This document shows, in pieces, positions 36,107-45,375 of a DNA stretch of 64,000 nucleotides (its first letter is position 1; the number at the start of each line of letters is the position of its first letter). A program made the position numbers and the translations under genes. Origin of the DNA: Mycobacterium sp. MFM001 (lineage in GTDB: Bacteria > Actinomycetota > Actinomycetes > Mycobacteriales > Mycobacteriaceae); assembly GCF_003402475.1 (NCBI RefSeq), contig NZ_BFAB01000010.1:62001-126000 (forward strand). Reading direction: 5' to 3'. A model generated the notes under the pieces. The model was not told the origin of the DNA and did not search any database. It saw nothing but the letters and a program-made list of their open reading frames with translations.

Positions 36107-37084
36107 TCAGGACGGATCGTCGTCGTCGAACTTCTTCTGGGCCTGCTGCGCCAAAAACCGCTCGAACTCCGCGCCGAGTTCCTCGCCGCTGGGCAGGTCC
36201 TCGTCGCGCGTCAGCAGCGACCTGTTCTCCTGGGCGGTGACGTACGCGTCGTACTGGCGTTCGAGCGCCGCCACCACCTGGGCCACCTCGGGACTGGCCT
36301 CGACCTGCTCGTCGATCTTGGCCCGGATGTCCTCGGCCGCCTCTTCCAGCGCCTGCAGCGGCAGCTGCAGCGACCCGGTCTTGCCGACCTGCTCGAGCAG
36401 GGCCTGCGCGGCGGCCGGATAGTCGGTCTGGGCCAGGTAGTGCGGGACGTGCACAGTGAACCCGACCACCTCGTGGCCGTGCTGTGCCATCCGGTACTCG
36501 AGCAGGTTCGACGCGCTGCCGGGCACCTGGACCTCGGCGATCCACGGCGTGAAGTCGGCAATCAGCTCGCGGTTGTTGGAGTGCGCCGTCATGGTCACCG
36601 GCCGGGTGTGGGGGACCGCCATCGGGATGGTGCCCAGCCCAATGGTCTGCCGGACCCCGAGACGCTCGGCCAGCAGCCGCACCGCGCTGATGAAGCGCTC
36701 CCACTTGAGGTCCGGCTCCATGCCGGCCAGCAGCAGAAACGGGGTGCCGACGCTGTCGTGCAGGGCGTACAGGCTCAGCTCGGGGTCGTCGTAGCTGGTG
36801 AAGTGGTCGGTCTTAAACGTCATCAGCGGGCGCCGCGACCGGTAGTCCAGCAGCTCGTCGATCGCGAACGACGCCACCAGCTCGGTGTCCAGCGTCTCCC
36901 TGAGGTGGGTGGCGGCCAGCCGGATCGCGTGACCTGCGTCGGAGAAGCCTTCGAGGGCATGTACCAGTACCGGTCCGCGGCCATCCGACGACGACAACTG
37001 CGGCGCGGGGAACTCGAGCTCATACATCCCGTTCTGTTCGGGCTGGTAGTGCTGTCCCTGGTCCGGGGGCTGGTGATCGCCCAT
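36107..37084 (-). CDS. PAC2-family protein, Rv2714-like
   Basis: A 325-aa protein of the PAC2 (proteasome assembly chaperone-like) family. The core runs VLVHALEGFSDAGHAIRLAA through GTIPMAVPHTRP. A C-terminal helical extension with EEAAEDIRAKIDEQVEASPEV follows. The family forms compact trimers in actinobacteria. Its role is not settled. ATG 37084 follows GAGGAGG; the 16 codons upstream are rejected. Confidence 0.88.
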   Translation of the reverse strand: MGDHQPPDQGQHYQPEQNGMYELEFPAPQLSSSDGRGPVLVHALEGFSDAGHAIRLAATHLRETLDTELVASFAIDELLDYRSRRPLMTFKTDHFTSYDDPELSLYALHDSVGTPFLLLAGMEPDLKWERFISAVRLLAERLGVRQTIGLGTIPMAVPHTRPVTMTAHSNNRELIADFTPWIAEVQVPGSASNLLEYRMAQHGHEVVGFTVHVPHYLAQTDYPAAAQALLEQVGKTGSLQLPLQALEEAAEDIRAKIDEQVEASPEVAQVVAALERQYDAYVTAQENRSLLTRDEDLPSGEELGAEFERFLAQQAQKKFDDDDPS

Positions 37085-37223
37085 CAATGTTGCCTCCTCG
37101 TCGCGGTGCCGGTATCGCACCGCCTCACACATTCTCTCTCAGATCGGCGGGTGAGGTCCGCCTCTAGGTCGAAACGCGATGCGCCAAGGCCGCATTCCAC
37201 ATGATCGGGCATGATCGGCAGCG

Positions 37224-38003
37224 ATGCGCACAGTGGTGGCGGGCCTGTCGGTCCTGGCAGTGATGCTGGCCGCGTGCGGGCAGCGGGCCGCATCCGCACC
37301 GGTCACCGGCACATCCGAGCAAGCCGTCGCGCACGGCGTTTCGGCAGCTCCGCTGCCGTCCGATCCGCGGGTGGGCGCCATCTTTCTCGGCGGCGGCGAC
37401 CTGCACACCTGCACCGGGTCGGTGCTGCATTCCGCCCGCGGCGACCTGGTGCTGACGGCGGCGCACTGCCTGGCCGCCGGGCCGCCGACCGGCTTCGTTC
37501 CCGGTTTTTCCGGATCTGCCGCGCCGACAGAGGTCTGGACGGTCGACGCCGTGTATCTCGATCCGCGCTGGCTGTCGGCCCAGGACCCGCGCGCCGACTA
37601 TGCGATCGCGCGGGTCAGCCGCGCCGACGGCACGCCGATTGAACAGCAGACCCGCTCGGCACTGTCGCTGGGCAGTGCGCCGGCGCCGGGCACCCGGGTC
37701 AGCATCGTCGGTTATCGGGTCGGGGTCGGTGGCACGCCGATCGGCTGCCAGGCCGAAACCACGCTGACGCAGGGGAGCTATCCCACGCTGCCCTGCGCCG
37801 GGCTGGTCGACGGCACCAGCGGCGCGCCCTGGATCACCGGGTCGACGGTGACGGGCGTGATCGGCGGCCCGGACGGCGGCGGCTGCGAGGAGAGCGTGTC
37901 GTACTCGGCGCCGTTCGACGAGCAGACGGCCGCGCTGCTGGCGCGCGCCGAGGCCGGCGGCCCGGGGGACGCCGCCCCGCAAGCCTTCAACGATCCGTGT
38001 TAA
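37224..38003 (+). CDS. Secreted trypsin-like serine protease lipoprotein
   Basis: A 259-aa exported protease. The signal peptide ends in a lipobox LAAC with Cys18 as anchor. The chymotrypsin-fold triad is His81 (LTAAHC), Asp125 (ADYAIARV) and Ser199 ([11 protein letters not shown]). Likely disulfides join Cys63-Cys82 and others. As recalled, M. tuberculosis has no gene between Rv2714 and sthA, so this is an extra gene. It overlaps the convergent sthA by 4 bp. Confidence 0.9.
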   Translation: MRTVVAGLSVLAVMLAACGQRAASAPVTGTSEQAVAHGVSAAPLPSDPRVGAIFLGGGDLHTCTGSVLHSARGDLVLTAAHCLAAGPPTGFVPGFSGSAAPTEVWTVDAVYLDPRWLSAQDPRADYAIARVSRADGTPIEQQTRSALSLGSAPAPGTRVSIVGYRVGVGGTPIGCQAETTLTQGSYPTLPCAGLVDGTSGAPWITGSTVTGVIGGPDGGGCEESVSYSAPFDEQTAALLARAEAGGPGDAAPQAFNDPC

Positions 38004-39406
38004 GCGCGGAACTGGTTGAGCGCCCGCATCTTGTTGGTCACGTCCAGCGCCGCGACCTTGTAGGCCTCTGAGAATGTCGGATAGTTGAACACCGCGTCGA
38101 CCAGGTAGTCGACGGTGCCGCCGCAGCCCATCACGGCCTGCCCGATGTGCACCATCTCGGTGGCGCTGGTGCCGAAGATGTGCACGCCCAGCAGCTTTCG
38201 GTCTTCGGTGGACGCCAGCAGCTTGAGCATGCCGTAGGAGTCGCCGGCGATCTGCCCGCGGGCCAGTTCCCGGTAGCGGGCCACGCCCACCTCGTAGGGG
38301 ATTGCGTCCTTGGTCAGCTCGACCTCGGTGGCGCCCACGTAGGACACCTCGGGGATCGAGTAGATGCCGATCGGCTGCAGCTCGGTCATGCCGTCGGTGG
38401 GCTCGCCGAACGCGTGGTAGGCGGCCAGCCGGCCCTGGTCCATCGAGGTCGCGGCGAGGGCGGGGAAGCCGATCACGTCGCCGACGGCGTAGATGTGGTC
38501 GACCTTGGTGCAGAACTGGTCGTCGACGAAGATCCGCCCGCGGTGGTCGGTCTCCAGGCCGGCGTTCTCCAGGTCGAGGTCCTCGGTCTGGCCCTGCCGC
38601 CCGGCGGAGTACATCACGGTCTCGGCGGGGATCTGCTTGCCGCTGGCCAGTGTCGTGACGGTGCCGACGGAGCCGACGTCCACTGCGGTGACTTCCTCGC
38701 CGAACCGAAACGTGACGGCCAGGTCGCGCAGATGGAATTTCAGCGCCTCGACGATCTCGGGGTCGCAGAAGTCCAGCATCGTCTCGCGCTTTTCGACGAC
38801 GGTCACCTTGGTGCCCAGCGCGGCGAACATCGACGCGTATTCGATGCCGATCACGCCTGCGCCGACCACCACCATCGACGACGGCAGCGACTTGAGATCG
38901 AGGATACCGTCGGAGTCCAGCACGCGTTCCTCGTCGAACTCGACTCCGCCGGGGCGTACCGGCGTGGTGCCGGTGGCGATGACGATGTAGTCGCCGGAGA
39001 CGGTGACGCGTTCGCCGCGCGACGCGTCCTCCACCAGGATGGTGTGCGGGTCGACGAAACGGCCGTGACCCACAATCAGGTCGATTCTGTTGCGCATCAA
39101 CTGGTTTCGCACGACGTCGACCTGTTTGCCGATAACGTGCTGGGTGCGGGCCAGCAGGTCGGCCGGCGTGATCTTGTCCTTGACCCGATAGCTTGCGCCG
39201 TACAGTTCGCGCTGACTCATCCCGGTGAGGTAGACGACCGCTTCGCGCAAGGTTTTCGACGGGATGGTCCCGGTGTTGACGCAGACCCCGCCCAGCATCC
39301 GGCCGCGCTCGATGACGGCGACCGACTTGCCCAGCTTGGCCGCGGCGATCGCCGCCTTCTGCCCACCCGGACCTGAACCGATGACGACTAGGTCGTACTC
39401 CCGCAT
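38000..39406 (-). CDS. sthA: Soluble pyridine nucleotide transhydrogenase
   Basis: A flavoprotein of 468 aa that passes hydride between NADPH and NAD+ in the cytoplasm. The FAD motif is [10 protein letters not shown]. In [14 protein letters not shown] only one cysteine of the usual redox pair is present, as expected for SthA rather than lipoamide dehydrogenase. The NAD(P) motif is [10 protein letters not shown], followed by [15 protein letters not shown] and the dimer interface [13 protein letters not shown] 39406 gives the same 468 aa I recall for Rv2713. Confidence 0.95.
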   Translation of the reverse strand: MREYDLVVIGSGPGGQKAAIAAAKLGKSVAVIERGRMLGGVCVNTGTIPSKTLREAVVYLTGMSQRELYGASYRVKDKITPADLLARTQHVIGKQVDVVRNQLMRNRIDLIVGHGRFVDPHTILVEDASRGERVTVSGDYIVIATGTTPVRPGGVEFDEERVLDSDGILDLKSLPSSMVVVGAGVIGIEYASMFAALGTKVTVVEKRETMLDFCDPEIVEALKFHLRDLAVTFRFGEEVTAVDVGSVGTVTTLASGKQIPAETVMYSAGRQGQTEDLDLENAGLETDHRGRIFVDDQFCTKVDHIYAVGDVIGFPALAATSMDQGRLAAYHAFGEPTDGMTELQPIGIYSIPEVSYVGATEVELTKDAIPYEVGVARYRELARGQIAGDSYGMLKLLASTEDRKLLGVHIFGTSATEMVHIGQAVMGCGGTVDYLVDAVFNYPTFSEAYKVAALDVTNKMRALNQFRA

Positions 39407-39550
39407 CGAACCCATGAGTAGACATCTACGCTGATTCGTCAAATCTCGCACGCTGACGCGCGATGCACAGTCGCGAGTTCATCCCCAGCCTGGCTATCGC
39501 GAGGCCCGGGCGGGCGAACCATGACGGTGCCGGTTGCCAGCGTTCGTCCC

Positions 39551-40600
39551 ATGACAACGCATCGAGCAGACTTTGAACTGAACCGCCCCGGCGCATTGAT
39601 CGCGGCACTGCCGGCCGTTTTGGGTTTCGTGCCGGAGAAATCACTGGTGCTGGTGTCGATCGACGCCGGCGAGCTCGGCTCGGTCATGCGCGTCGACCTG
39701 TCCGACAAGCTGCCCGACCGGCTTGGCCACCTCGCTGACGTCGCCGCCGCAGCCGATCCCGAGGCCGCCATCGCGGTGCTCGTCGACGCCGACGGCGCCG
39801 GTTGCCCGGTTTGCAACAAGGAATACCGGCAGCTGTGCGCGACCCTGACCGACGAATTGTCGCAGCGCGACATCGTGTTGTGGGCCGCGCACGTCGTGGA
39901 CCGGGTGGCCGCCGGCGGGAGGTGGCACTGCGTCGACGGCTGCGGTTCCGGCGGGGCCGTCGACGACCCGTCGTCCTCGCCGCTGGCGCTGGCCGCCGTG
40001 CTGGACGGCCGGCGCCTCTACGCGCGGCGGGCCGACCTGCAGGCGGTCATCGCCGCCGACGACAGTGCCGAACTCGCCGCGCTCGTCGAGGAACTCGCCG
40101 CCGCCCGGGACGCGGCGTGCCGCGCGGATCCGGTCGACTGCGGCCGCCGCGACGTCGAAGCGGCGATGGCCGCCGCCGCACGGGTCGCCGACGGGCACGA
40201 GCTCGGCGATGCCGAGTTGGCGCGGTTGGGCTGCGCGCTGACCGATGTGCAGGTCCGCGACACGCTCTACGCGTTGGCAGTCGGCGAGGATGCCGGTGCG
40301 GCCGAGTCGCTGTGGGCACTGCTGTCGCGCCGGCTGCCCGCGCCGTGGCGAACTGAGGCGCTGGTGTTGCTCGCGTTCAGTGCCTACGCCCGCGGCGACG
40401 GGCCGCTGGCGGGCGTGTCGCTGGAGGCCGCGTTGCGCTGCGAGCCCGGCCATCGGATGGCGGGCATGCTGGACACCGCGTTGCAGTCGGGGCTGCGGCC
40501 GGAGAACATCCGGCAGCTTGCGCTCACCGGCTATCGGCTGGCCCGCCGGCTCGGGGTGCGGCTACCGCCGCGGCGGACGTTCGGCCAGCGAGCGGGTTAG
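39551..40600 (+). CDS. DUF4192 protein, Rv2712c-like
   Basis: A 349-aa actinobacterial DUF4192 protein. The N-terminus MTTHRADFELNRPGALIAAL and PAVLGFVPEKSLVLVSID are the family signature. The C-terminal half is Ala-rich and helical (AAESLWALLSRRLPAPWRTEALVLLAFSAYARGDG), with TPR-like character. Function is unknown. ATG 39551 is preferred to ATG 39521 because conserved sequence starts there. It overlaps ideR by 4 bp, convergent. Confidence 0.85.
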   Translation: MTTHRADFELNRPGALIAALPAVLGFVPEKSLVLVSIDAGELGSVMRVDLSDKLPDRLGHLADVAAAADPEAAIAVLVDADGAGCPVCNKEYRQLCATLTDELSQRDIVLWAAHVVDRVAAGGRWHCVDGCGSGGAVDDPSSSPLALAAVLDGRRLYARRADLQAVIAADDSAELAALVEELAAARDAACRADPVDCGRRDVEAAMAAAARVADGHELGDAELARLGCALTDVQVRDTLYALAVGEDAGAAESLWALLSRRLPAPWRTEALVLLAFSAYARGDGPLAGVSLEAALRCEPGHRMAGMLDTALQSGLRPENIRQLALTGYRLARRLGVRLPPRRTFGQRAG

Positions 40601-41283
40601 ACCTTCTCCACCTTGACGGCGTGGGCCATCTCGTGCGGCAGGCTCACATTTTCGTGGCCCGGTATCACGATGGTCACCCCGCCGGCGGGGTTGGTCTCGA
40701 CAGTCACCCGCGCGTTGGGCACCACGCCGGCGTCCTTCAGGCGGGTGATCAGGTCGATGTCGCCCTGGACGTGCTCGGTGAGCTGGCGCACGACCACCGC
40801 CACCGGCGAGCCGGCCGGAAGCTCGGTCAAACGCACCAGGTTGGCGTCCTCGGCGCCCGTCTCCACGCCGAGGTCCAGCAGCCCCGGGATCGGGTTGCCG
40901 AACGGCGAGGTGGTCGGGTTGTTGAGCACCTGCACCAGGCGACGCTCGACGTCCTCGCTCATCACGTGCTCCCAGCGGCAGGCCTCGGCGTGCACGTCTT
41001 CCCACGGCAGCCCGATGACGTCGACCAGCAGCCGCTCGGCGAGCCGGTGCTTGCGCATCACGGCGATGGCCAGCGCCCGGCCCTTGTCGGTCAGCTCGAG
41101 GTGGCGGTCGCCGGCGACGTGCAGCAACCCGTCGCGCTCCATCCGGGACACGGTCTGGCTGACGGTGGGGCCGCTTTGGTCGAGCCGCTCGGCGATACGC
41201 GCACGCAGCGGCGTCACGCCCTCTTCCTCGAGGTCGTAGATCGTCCGCAGATACATCTCGGTGGTATCAACCAGATCGTTCAT
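40597..41283 (-). CDS. ideR: IdeR, iron-dependent regulator
   Basis: A DtxR-family regulator of 228 aa. With Fe2+ bound it represses siderophore genes and activates iron storage. The winged HTH is at 1-73 (SGPTVSQTVSRMERDGLLHV). The dimer and metal domain (74-140) includes ACRWEHVMSEDVERR, with Cys and His/Glu ligands. A C-terminal SH3-like domain starts near 150. ATG 41283 follows GGAGGG. It lies just downstream of sigB, as in M. tuberculosis. Confidence 0.97.
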   Translation of the reverse strand: MNDLVDTTEMYLRTIYDLEEEGVTPLRARIAERLDQSGPTVSQTVSRMERDGLLHVAGDRHLELTDKGRALAIAVMRKHRLAERLLVDVIGLPWEDVHAEACRWEHVMSEDVERRLVQVLNNPTTSPFGNPIPGLLDLGVETGAEDANLVRLTELPAGSPVAVVVRQLTEHVQGDIDLITRLKDAGVVPNARVTVETNPAGGVTIVIPGHENVSLPHEMAHAVKVEKV

Positions 41284-41357
41284 TCCGCACCCTCCGTCGC
41301 AGCTCGAGTCTACTTGGCCAGCTGCGTGAATGGTTCGCTAACACACTCGCCCGGTTT

Positions 41358-41404
41358 GGTGGCGACCCGCCGCGCCCGGCTATGCCGCGCTTGCGATCGC
41401 CACC
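41358..41404. repeat. Dispersed 47-bp palindromic repeat, copy 2
   Basis: Ends in GGTGGCGA and TCGCCACC, a perfect 8-bp terminal inverted repeat, with a GCGCCCGGC / GCCGCGC interior. It is the better palindrome of the two copies. It lies between ideR and sigB, beside the sigB terminator. Confidence 0.6.
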
Positions 41405-41424
41405 GCATGGCGGCTGGCAGCAGA

Positions 41425-41450
41425 ATGCCCGCCGCAATCGCGGCGGGCAT
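41425..41450 (-). terminator. Strong hairpin terminator after sigB
   Basis: A perfect 11-bp stem (arm ATGCCCGCCGC) with a 4-nt loop, 14 bp beyond the sigB stop codon. It has no long U tract. It separates sigB from ideR transcription. Confidence 0.75.
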
Positions 41451-41463
41451 CCTCTGTGCTCGC

Positions 41464-42423
41464 TCAGCTGGCGTAGGAGCGTAGCCGGTCGGCGCGTTCG
41501 CCGTTGCGCAGCTTGGCCATCACCTCGCGCTCGATCTGGCGCACCCGCTCGCGGGACAGACCGAACAGCTTGCCGATCTGGTCCAGCGTGCGCGGCTGCC
41601 CGTCGTCGAGACCGAAGCGCAACCGGATCACCTGGTGCTCCCGCTCGTCGAGGGTTGCCAGCACGCTGCGGATGTCGGTGTGCAGCAACTCGGCGATCAC
41701 AGCGTTCTCGGCCGACATCGCTTCGGCGTCCTCGATGAAGTCGCCCAGCGGGGCTTCCTCCTCGGAGCCCACCGGCATGTCGAGGCTGACCGGGTCGCGG
41801 CTGTGCTCGAGCAGGTCGTTGATCTTGTCGACCGGGATGCCCGACTCGGCGGCGAGCTCCTCGTCGGTGGCCTCGCGGCCGAGGTTCTGGTGCATCTCCC
41901 GCTTGATCCGCGCCAGCTTGTTCACTTGCTCGACGAGATGAACCGGCAGCCGGATGGTGCGGCTCTGGTCGGCCATCCCGCGGGTAATCGCCTGCCGAAT
42001 CCACCAGGTGGCATACGTCGAGAATTTGAATCCCTTTGTGTAGTCGAACTTCTCCATTGCGCGGATCAGTCCGAGATTGCCTTCCTGGATCAGATCCAGC
42101 AGCGGCATCCCGCGACCGGTGTAGCGCTTGGCCAGCGACACCACCAGCCGCAGATTGGCTTCGAGCAGATGGCGGCGCGCCGCCTGGCCGTCGCGAACCA
42201 CGGCCTGCAAATCACGTTTGCGGTTCTCGCCGAGGCGCTTACGGGTCTCCAGCAGATGCTGGGCGTAAAGCCCGGCCTCGATGCGCTTGGCGAGTTCGAC
42301 CTCGTCAGCGGCATTGAGCAACGCCGTCTTCCCGATGCCGTTCAGATACACGCGCACCAGATCCGCGGCGGGGCTTTGAGCGTCCAGATCGCTGTCAACC
42401 CGGCTTGTGGTGGCATTTGCCAT
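41464..42423 (-). CDS. sigB: Stress-response sigma factor SigB
   Basis: A principal-like sigma factor of 319 aa directing RNA polymerase to stress and stationary-phase genes. Region 1.2 is [16 protein letters not shown]. Region 2 includes [21 protein letters not shown] and [13 protein letters not shown]. The region 4.2 helix-turn-helix is [22 protein letters not shown]. It lacks the long acidic/basic N-terminus of SigA. ATG 42423 follows AGGAGG. An ECF-type promoter lies upstream. Confidence 0.97.
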   Translation of the reverse strand: MANATTSRVDSDLDAQSPAADLVRVYLNGIGKTALLNAADEVELAKRIEAGLYAQHLLETRKRLGENRKRDLQAVVRDGQAARRHLLEANLRLVVSLAKRYTGRGMPLLDLIQEGNLGLIRAMEKFDYTKGFKFSTYATWWIRQAITRGMADQSRTIRLPVHLVEQVNKLARIKREMHQNLGREATDEELAAESGIPVDKINDLLEHSRDPVSLDMPVGSEEEAPLGDFIEDAEAMSAENAVIAELLHTDIRSVLATLDEREHQVIRLRFGLDDGQPRTLDQIGKLFGLSRERVRQIEREVMAKLRNGERADRLRSYAS

Positions 42424-42460
42424 AGCGGCCTCCTGATCGGCTTGAACTGTCATGTGGTCC

Positions 42461-42487
42461 AACGACCAACCCGAGCCAAGAGTTCCC
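42461..42487 (-). promoter_or_regulatory. ECF (SigE/SigH-type) promoter for sigB
   Basis: On the minus strand GGGAAC (42487-42482), 17 bp, then CGTT (42464-42461), the SigE/SigH pattern known for sigB of M. tuberculosis. The leader to ATG 42423 would be about 30 nt. Confidence 0.75.
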
Positions 42488-42571
42488 ACCGCACGCCGAT
42501 CTCACACGCTTTGACGTGCAGAAATGTGCTCGCGACCTGTGAATGTGCTGAGAAACGCGGCAGGCGGGCGA

Positions 42572-42970
42572 TTACTCGGAACCCGTGCCGTCCGGCGACT
42601 CGGGTTGCGGCGCCGAATGGCGGCGCGGCTCGAGCGCGGGCCGCTCGGCGGTGGGGAAGATCGGGGTGCGCCGACGGGTGTTGTCGAACCGCCGCGGCTC
42701 GTCGGCCCGGCGCGGCGGCCGGTCGTTGGCAATCAGCACCGCCATCCACGGCAACGGAATCGACGCGACCAGAATCAGAAGCGAGATCAGACCGTTGTGC
42801 CAGGCGCCGTAGGCCAGCGCGGCCAGCACCAGCGCGGGAATCCGGAATGCCATGAGAGTCAGGTATTTGCGCACCCGCTGCCGGTGCTGCACCTCATAGG
42901 AAGGCGCAGCCGCGGTGATCAGCACCGGCCGACCGTCGTCGTCGAAACCCAGCTCGGGGCCGTGCTTCAT
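42572..42970 (-). CDS. DUF3099 membrane protein, Rv2709-like
   Basis: A 132-aa protein with two close hydrophobic helices at about 38-57 and 61-80 (the second ends in SIPLPWMAVLIANDRPPRR, the family signature). The cytoplasmic C-terminus is Arg/Pro rich. Function is unknown. The start is ATG 42970 (MKHGPELGFDDDGRPVLITA); the longer frame upstream lies over the divergent DUF3039 gene and is rejected. Confidence 0.83.
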   Translation of the reverse strand: MKHGPELGFDDDGRPVLITAAAPSYEVQHRQRVRKYLTLMAFRIPALVLAALAYGAWHNGLISLLILVASIPLPWMAVLIANDRPPRRADEPRRFDNTRRRTPIFPTAERPALEPRRHSAPQPESPDGTGSE

Positions 42971-43031
42971 CTCTTTACTGTCCCACACTCCGTCGGCTCT
43001 GTCGTAACGGGTTTCCGGCACAATATGAGGC

Positions 43032-43271
43032 ATGCAGACCCAGACGATCGAGCGCACCGACACCGACGAACGCGTCGACGACGGGACGGGCAGCGACACT
43101 CCGAAATACTTCCACTACGTCAAGAAGGACAAGATCGCCGAGAGCGCGGTGATGGGCACGCACGTGGTCGCGCTGTGCGGCGAAGTGTTCCCGGTGACGC
43201 GCTCGGCCAAGCCGGGCTCGCCGGTGTGCCCGGACTGCAAGCGGATCTACGAGCAGCTCAAGAAGAGCTGA
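43032..43271 (+). CDS. DUF3039 small zinc-binding protein, Rv2708c-like
   Basis: A 79-aa protein. HYVKKDKI...HVVALCGEVF...PVCPDCKRIYEQL gives a His-Cys-Cys-Cys set (one CxxC), suggesting a structural zinc site. Function is unknown. Its end overlaps the convergent BrkB gene by 14 bp. Confidence 0.85.
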   Translation: MQTQTIERTDTDERVDDGTGSDTPKYFHYVKKDKIAESAVMGTHVVALCGEVFPVTRSAKPGSPVCPDCKRIYEQLKKS

Positions 43272-44238
43272 CCGGTTCGGCGCTGACGCAGGGCGCGCAG
43301 TTCGCGCCGGCGTCGTCGGTGTCGTCGCCGTTGCCGATCCCGGTGCGCGACTTCAGCCAGCGCCGCAGCCGGTGAGCATGGGTGGCCGGCGCCGGCCACT
43401 CCTCCTGGATGGCGGCGTTGAGCTCGGCGCCCAGCATGATCGCGAACCCGCCGAAGAAGGCGAACAACAAGAAGGCGATCGGGGTGGCCAGCGCGCCGTA
43501 GGTGTAGCCGGTGCTGTTGATCCAACGCAAATAGAAGCGCAGGCCCAGGGTGGCGATCAGGAAGACGGCGGTGGCCAGCATCGCGCCGAGGACCAGCCGG
43601 TGTGTCGGCAGCGCTTCGGGCAGCGCGACCCGGTACAGGATCATCACGGCGACCAACAACCCGCCGATCAGTGCCGGGTAATAGCCGATGTCCAACCAGC
43701 TGTCGGGGACGAATTGCTCCACCTTCCGCGGGCCCTGCACCATGAGCGGCGCCGTGGCGATCAGGAACAGCAGCATCGCGACGTACAACCCCAGCGCGTA
43801 GAAGCGCTGACGCACCGGATGGCGCAGAGGCGTTTGGTCGTGGGCTTCGACCACCGCATCGACGAACGCCGAGACGGCCGACGAGCCCGCCCACAGCGAG
43901 ATCACGAAGCCCAGCGACACCACTTCGCCGCGGGCACCCTTGTCGATGTCACTGATCGTCGGCTTGATGATCTCGTTGACGACGTTGTCGGAAAAGAAGC
44001 TGTGCGCCATGGTCACCAAGCGATGCTCGATGGCGGGCAGGGTGTCCGGACCGAACAGCGGTGCCACGTAGGCGAGGCTGCCCAGCATGCCCAACAGCAG
44101 CGGCGGCAACGACAGCGCCGACCAGAACGCTGCCTGCGCCGACTCGGAAAAGATGGAGTCGTCCCAGCTTTTCGAGAGCGTCCGTCGTGTGACGCGCCAA
44201 ATGTGGTGGCGCGAGGGCTTCGGGATCTGGCTGCTCAT
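43258..44238 (-). CDS. YihY/BrkB-family inner-membrane protein, Rv2707-like
   Basis: A 326-aa protein with about six hydrophobic helices, as usual for YihY/BrkB (once miscalled RNase BN). The family marks are FSESAQAAFWSALSLPPLLLG in the first helix and GALATPIAFLLFAFFGGFAIMLGAELNAA in the last, where GAELN is diagnostic. A soluble loop lies between helices 1 and 2. Transport function is unproven. The ATG at 44238 opens a frame with the expected N-terminus. Confidence 0.87.
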   Translation of the reverse strand: MSSQIPKPSRHHIWRVTRRTLSKSWDDSIFSESAQAAFWSALSLPPLLLGMLGSLAYVAPLFGPDTLPAIEHRLVTMAHSFFSDNVVNEIIKPTISDIDKGARGEVVSLGFVISLWAGSSAVSAFVDAVVEAHDQTPLRHPVRQRFYALGLYVAMLLFLIATAPLMVQGPRKVEQFVPDSWLDIGYYPALIGGLLVAVMILYRVALPEALPTHRLVLGAMLATAVFLIATLGLRFYLRWINSTGYTYGALATPIAFLLFAFFGGFAIMLGAELNAAIQEEWPAPATHAHRLRRWLKSRTGIGNGDDTDDAGANCAPCVSAEPVSSS

Positions 44239-44299
44239 TCAGTCCAGGATTCCTGACGTGACGTCATGCCGTCCGGATTGCCGACGGGCGAGTTGTGGC

Positions 44300-44494
44300 T
44301 TACGACTCCACCGGGGCGCTGACTTCCAGCACGGCGGCCAATTCGATCAGCTTGGCCTCGTGTTGGTTCGCGTGATGCTGGCAGAAGAGAAGTTCGGCAC
44401 CTGAGGGCAGCTTGGCACGCACGCGGGCGGCGGCGCCGCACCGGTCGCATCGATCAGCCCTGGTGAGTTCCGGACTGGTCAAGGTTGCGTTCAT
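44300..44494 (-). CDS. DUF7455-type small zinc-ribbon protein
   Basis: A 64-aa protein. CDRCGAAARVRAKLPSG followed by LLFCQHHANQHEAKL gives a Cys2-Cys-His2 type zinc site. Such proteins are widespread in actinobacteria near sigA/sigB, function unknown. ATG 44494 follows AAGGAG. Confidence 0.82.
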   Translation of the reverse strand: MNATLTSPELTRADRCDRCGAAARVRAKLPSGAELLFCQHHANQHEAKLIELAAVLEVSAPVES

Positions 44495-44619
44495 GGCTAC
44501 TCCTTCTGGCCTAACTCCACTGTCTCAAATGTCGGGGGGTTTGGCCTTCTTCCCCATGGGTTACCCGGTGTGTCGTTTCTCACGCCTGCCGAGTTACCGG
44601 CTCGGGCAGGCTGGTTCGG

Positions 44620-44985
44620 GTGAACTCGGAACCCGCGGTGCTGCTGCACCTGTGTTCAACAGACGAGTGGTCGCGGGCGCAGGCCCTCGGCGAGCTTCGC
44701 CCGGAGTCACTGGCCGACGCCAGCTACGTCCATCTGTCGACCCCCGAACAAGTGCACCTGCCGGCCAACCGGCTCTACCGTGGTCGCACCGACTTGGTGC
44801 TGCTACACATCGACCCGGCCCGGTTGGCTTCGCCGGTGCGTTGGGAACCCGGTGTAGCAACGGATCCGCAGGCGATGCTGTTCCCGCATCTGTACGGTCC
44901 GCTGCCAATCGGCGCTGTGATCGACGTCACCAGTTACCGGCCCGGCGCCGACGGCGTCTTCCCGCCGGCCACGGAATCTATGTAG
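44620..44985 (+). CDS. DUF952 protein, Rv2705c-like
   Basis: A 121-aa protein of the DUF952 family. The motif YVHLSTPEQVHLPANRLYRG and the end HLYGPLPIGAVIDVTSY are characteristic. The fold resembles ADP-ribosyl-type domains by published analyses, but no activity is established. The start is GTG 44620. Its last 52 bp overlap the opposite-strand RidA gene. Confidence 0.83.
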   Translation: MNSEPAVLLHLCSTDEWSRAQALGELRPESLADASYVHLSTPEQVHLPANRLYRGRTDLVLLHIDPARLASPVRWEPGVATDPQAMLFPHLYGPLPIGAVIDVTSYRPGADGVFPPATESM

Positions 44986-45341
44986 GCGTCGGCCTCGATC
45001 TCCACGAGCAAGTCGGGCGCGATGAGCGCCGAGACCTCGACCATGGTGGCCGCGGGCCGGATCTCGCCGAAGACTTCCGCATGTACTTCGCCAACGTCGC
45101 GCCAGCGCGAAATGTCGGTGACGTAGATGCGGGTGCGCACGACATCGGCGAGGGCCGCGCCGGCTTCGCCGAGAGCAATCTCTATGCGGCGCAAGCAATC
45201 CCGGGTCTGCGCGGCGATGTCGTCGCCGGTGCCCGTTGTCCCCGATACGACCACATGCGGGCCGACCCGCACGGCCCGGGAATAGCCGACCGTGGATTCG
45301 AAATCCGATCCGGACGAGACGAGGACGCGGCGCGATGGCAT
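44934..45341 (-). CDS. RidA-family protein, Rv2704-like
   Basis: A 135-aa YjgF/RidA trimeric protein. The family hydrolyses reactive enamine/imine intermediates from PLP enzymes. DVVRTRIYVTDISRW carries the conserved Arg, and ATMVEVSALIAPDLLVEIEADAY is the C-terminal signature. ATG 45341 has TAGCCT 6 nt upstream (leaderless). Confidence 0.88.
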   Translation of the reverse strand: MPSRRVLVSSGSDFESTVGYSRAVRVGPHVVVSGTTGTGDDIAAQTRDCLRRIEIALGEAGAALADVVRTRIYVTDISRWRDVGEVHAEVFGEIRPAATMVEVSALIAPDLLVEIEADAYIDSVAGGKTPSAPGR

Positions 45342-45347
45342 GCCGTC

Positions 45348-45353
45348 AGGCTA
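45348..45353 (-). promoter_or_regulatory. -10 element (TAGCCT) for leaderless RidA gene
   Basis: TAGCCT on the minus strand, 6 nt before ATG 45341. Confidence 0.45.
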
Positions 45354-45375
45354 TTGCATTGCCCCGCAATATCGC

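Noticed and set aside
37164-39425. 753-aa minus-strand frame over the protease and sthA
   Set aside because: Arg-rich nonsense sequence; real proteins occupy other frames.
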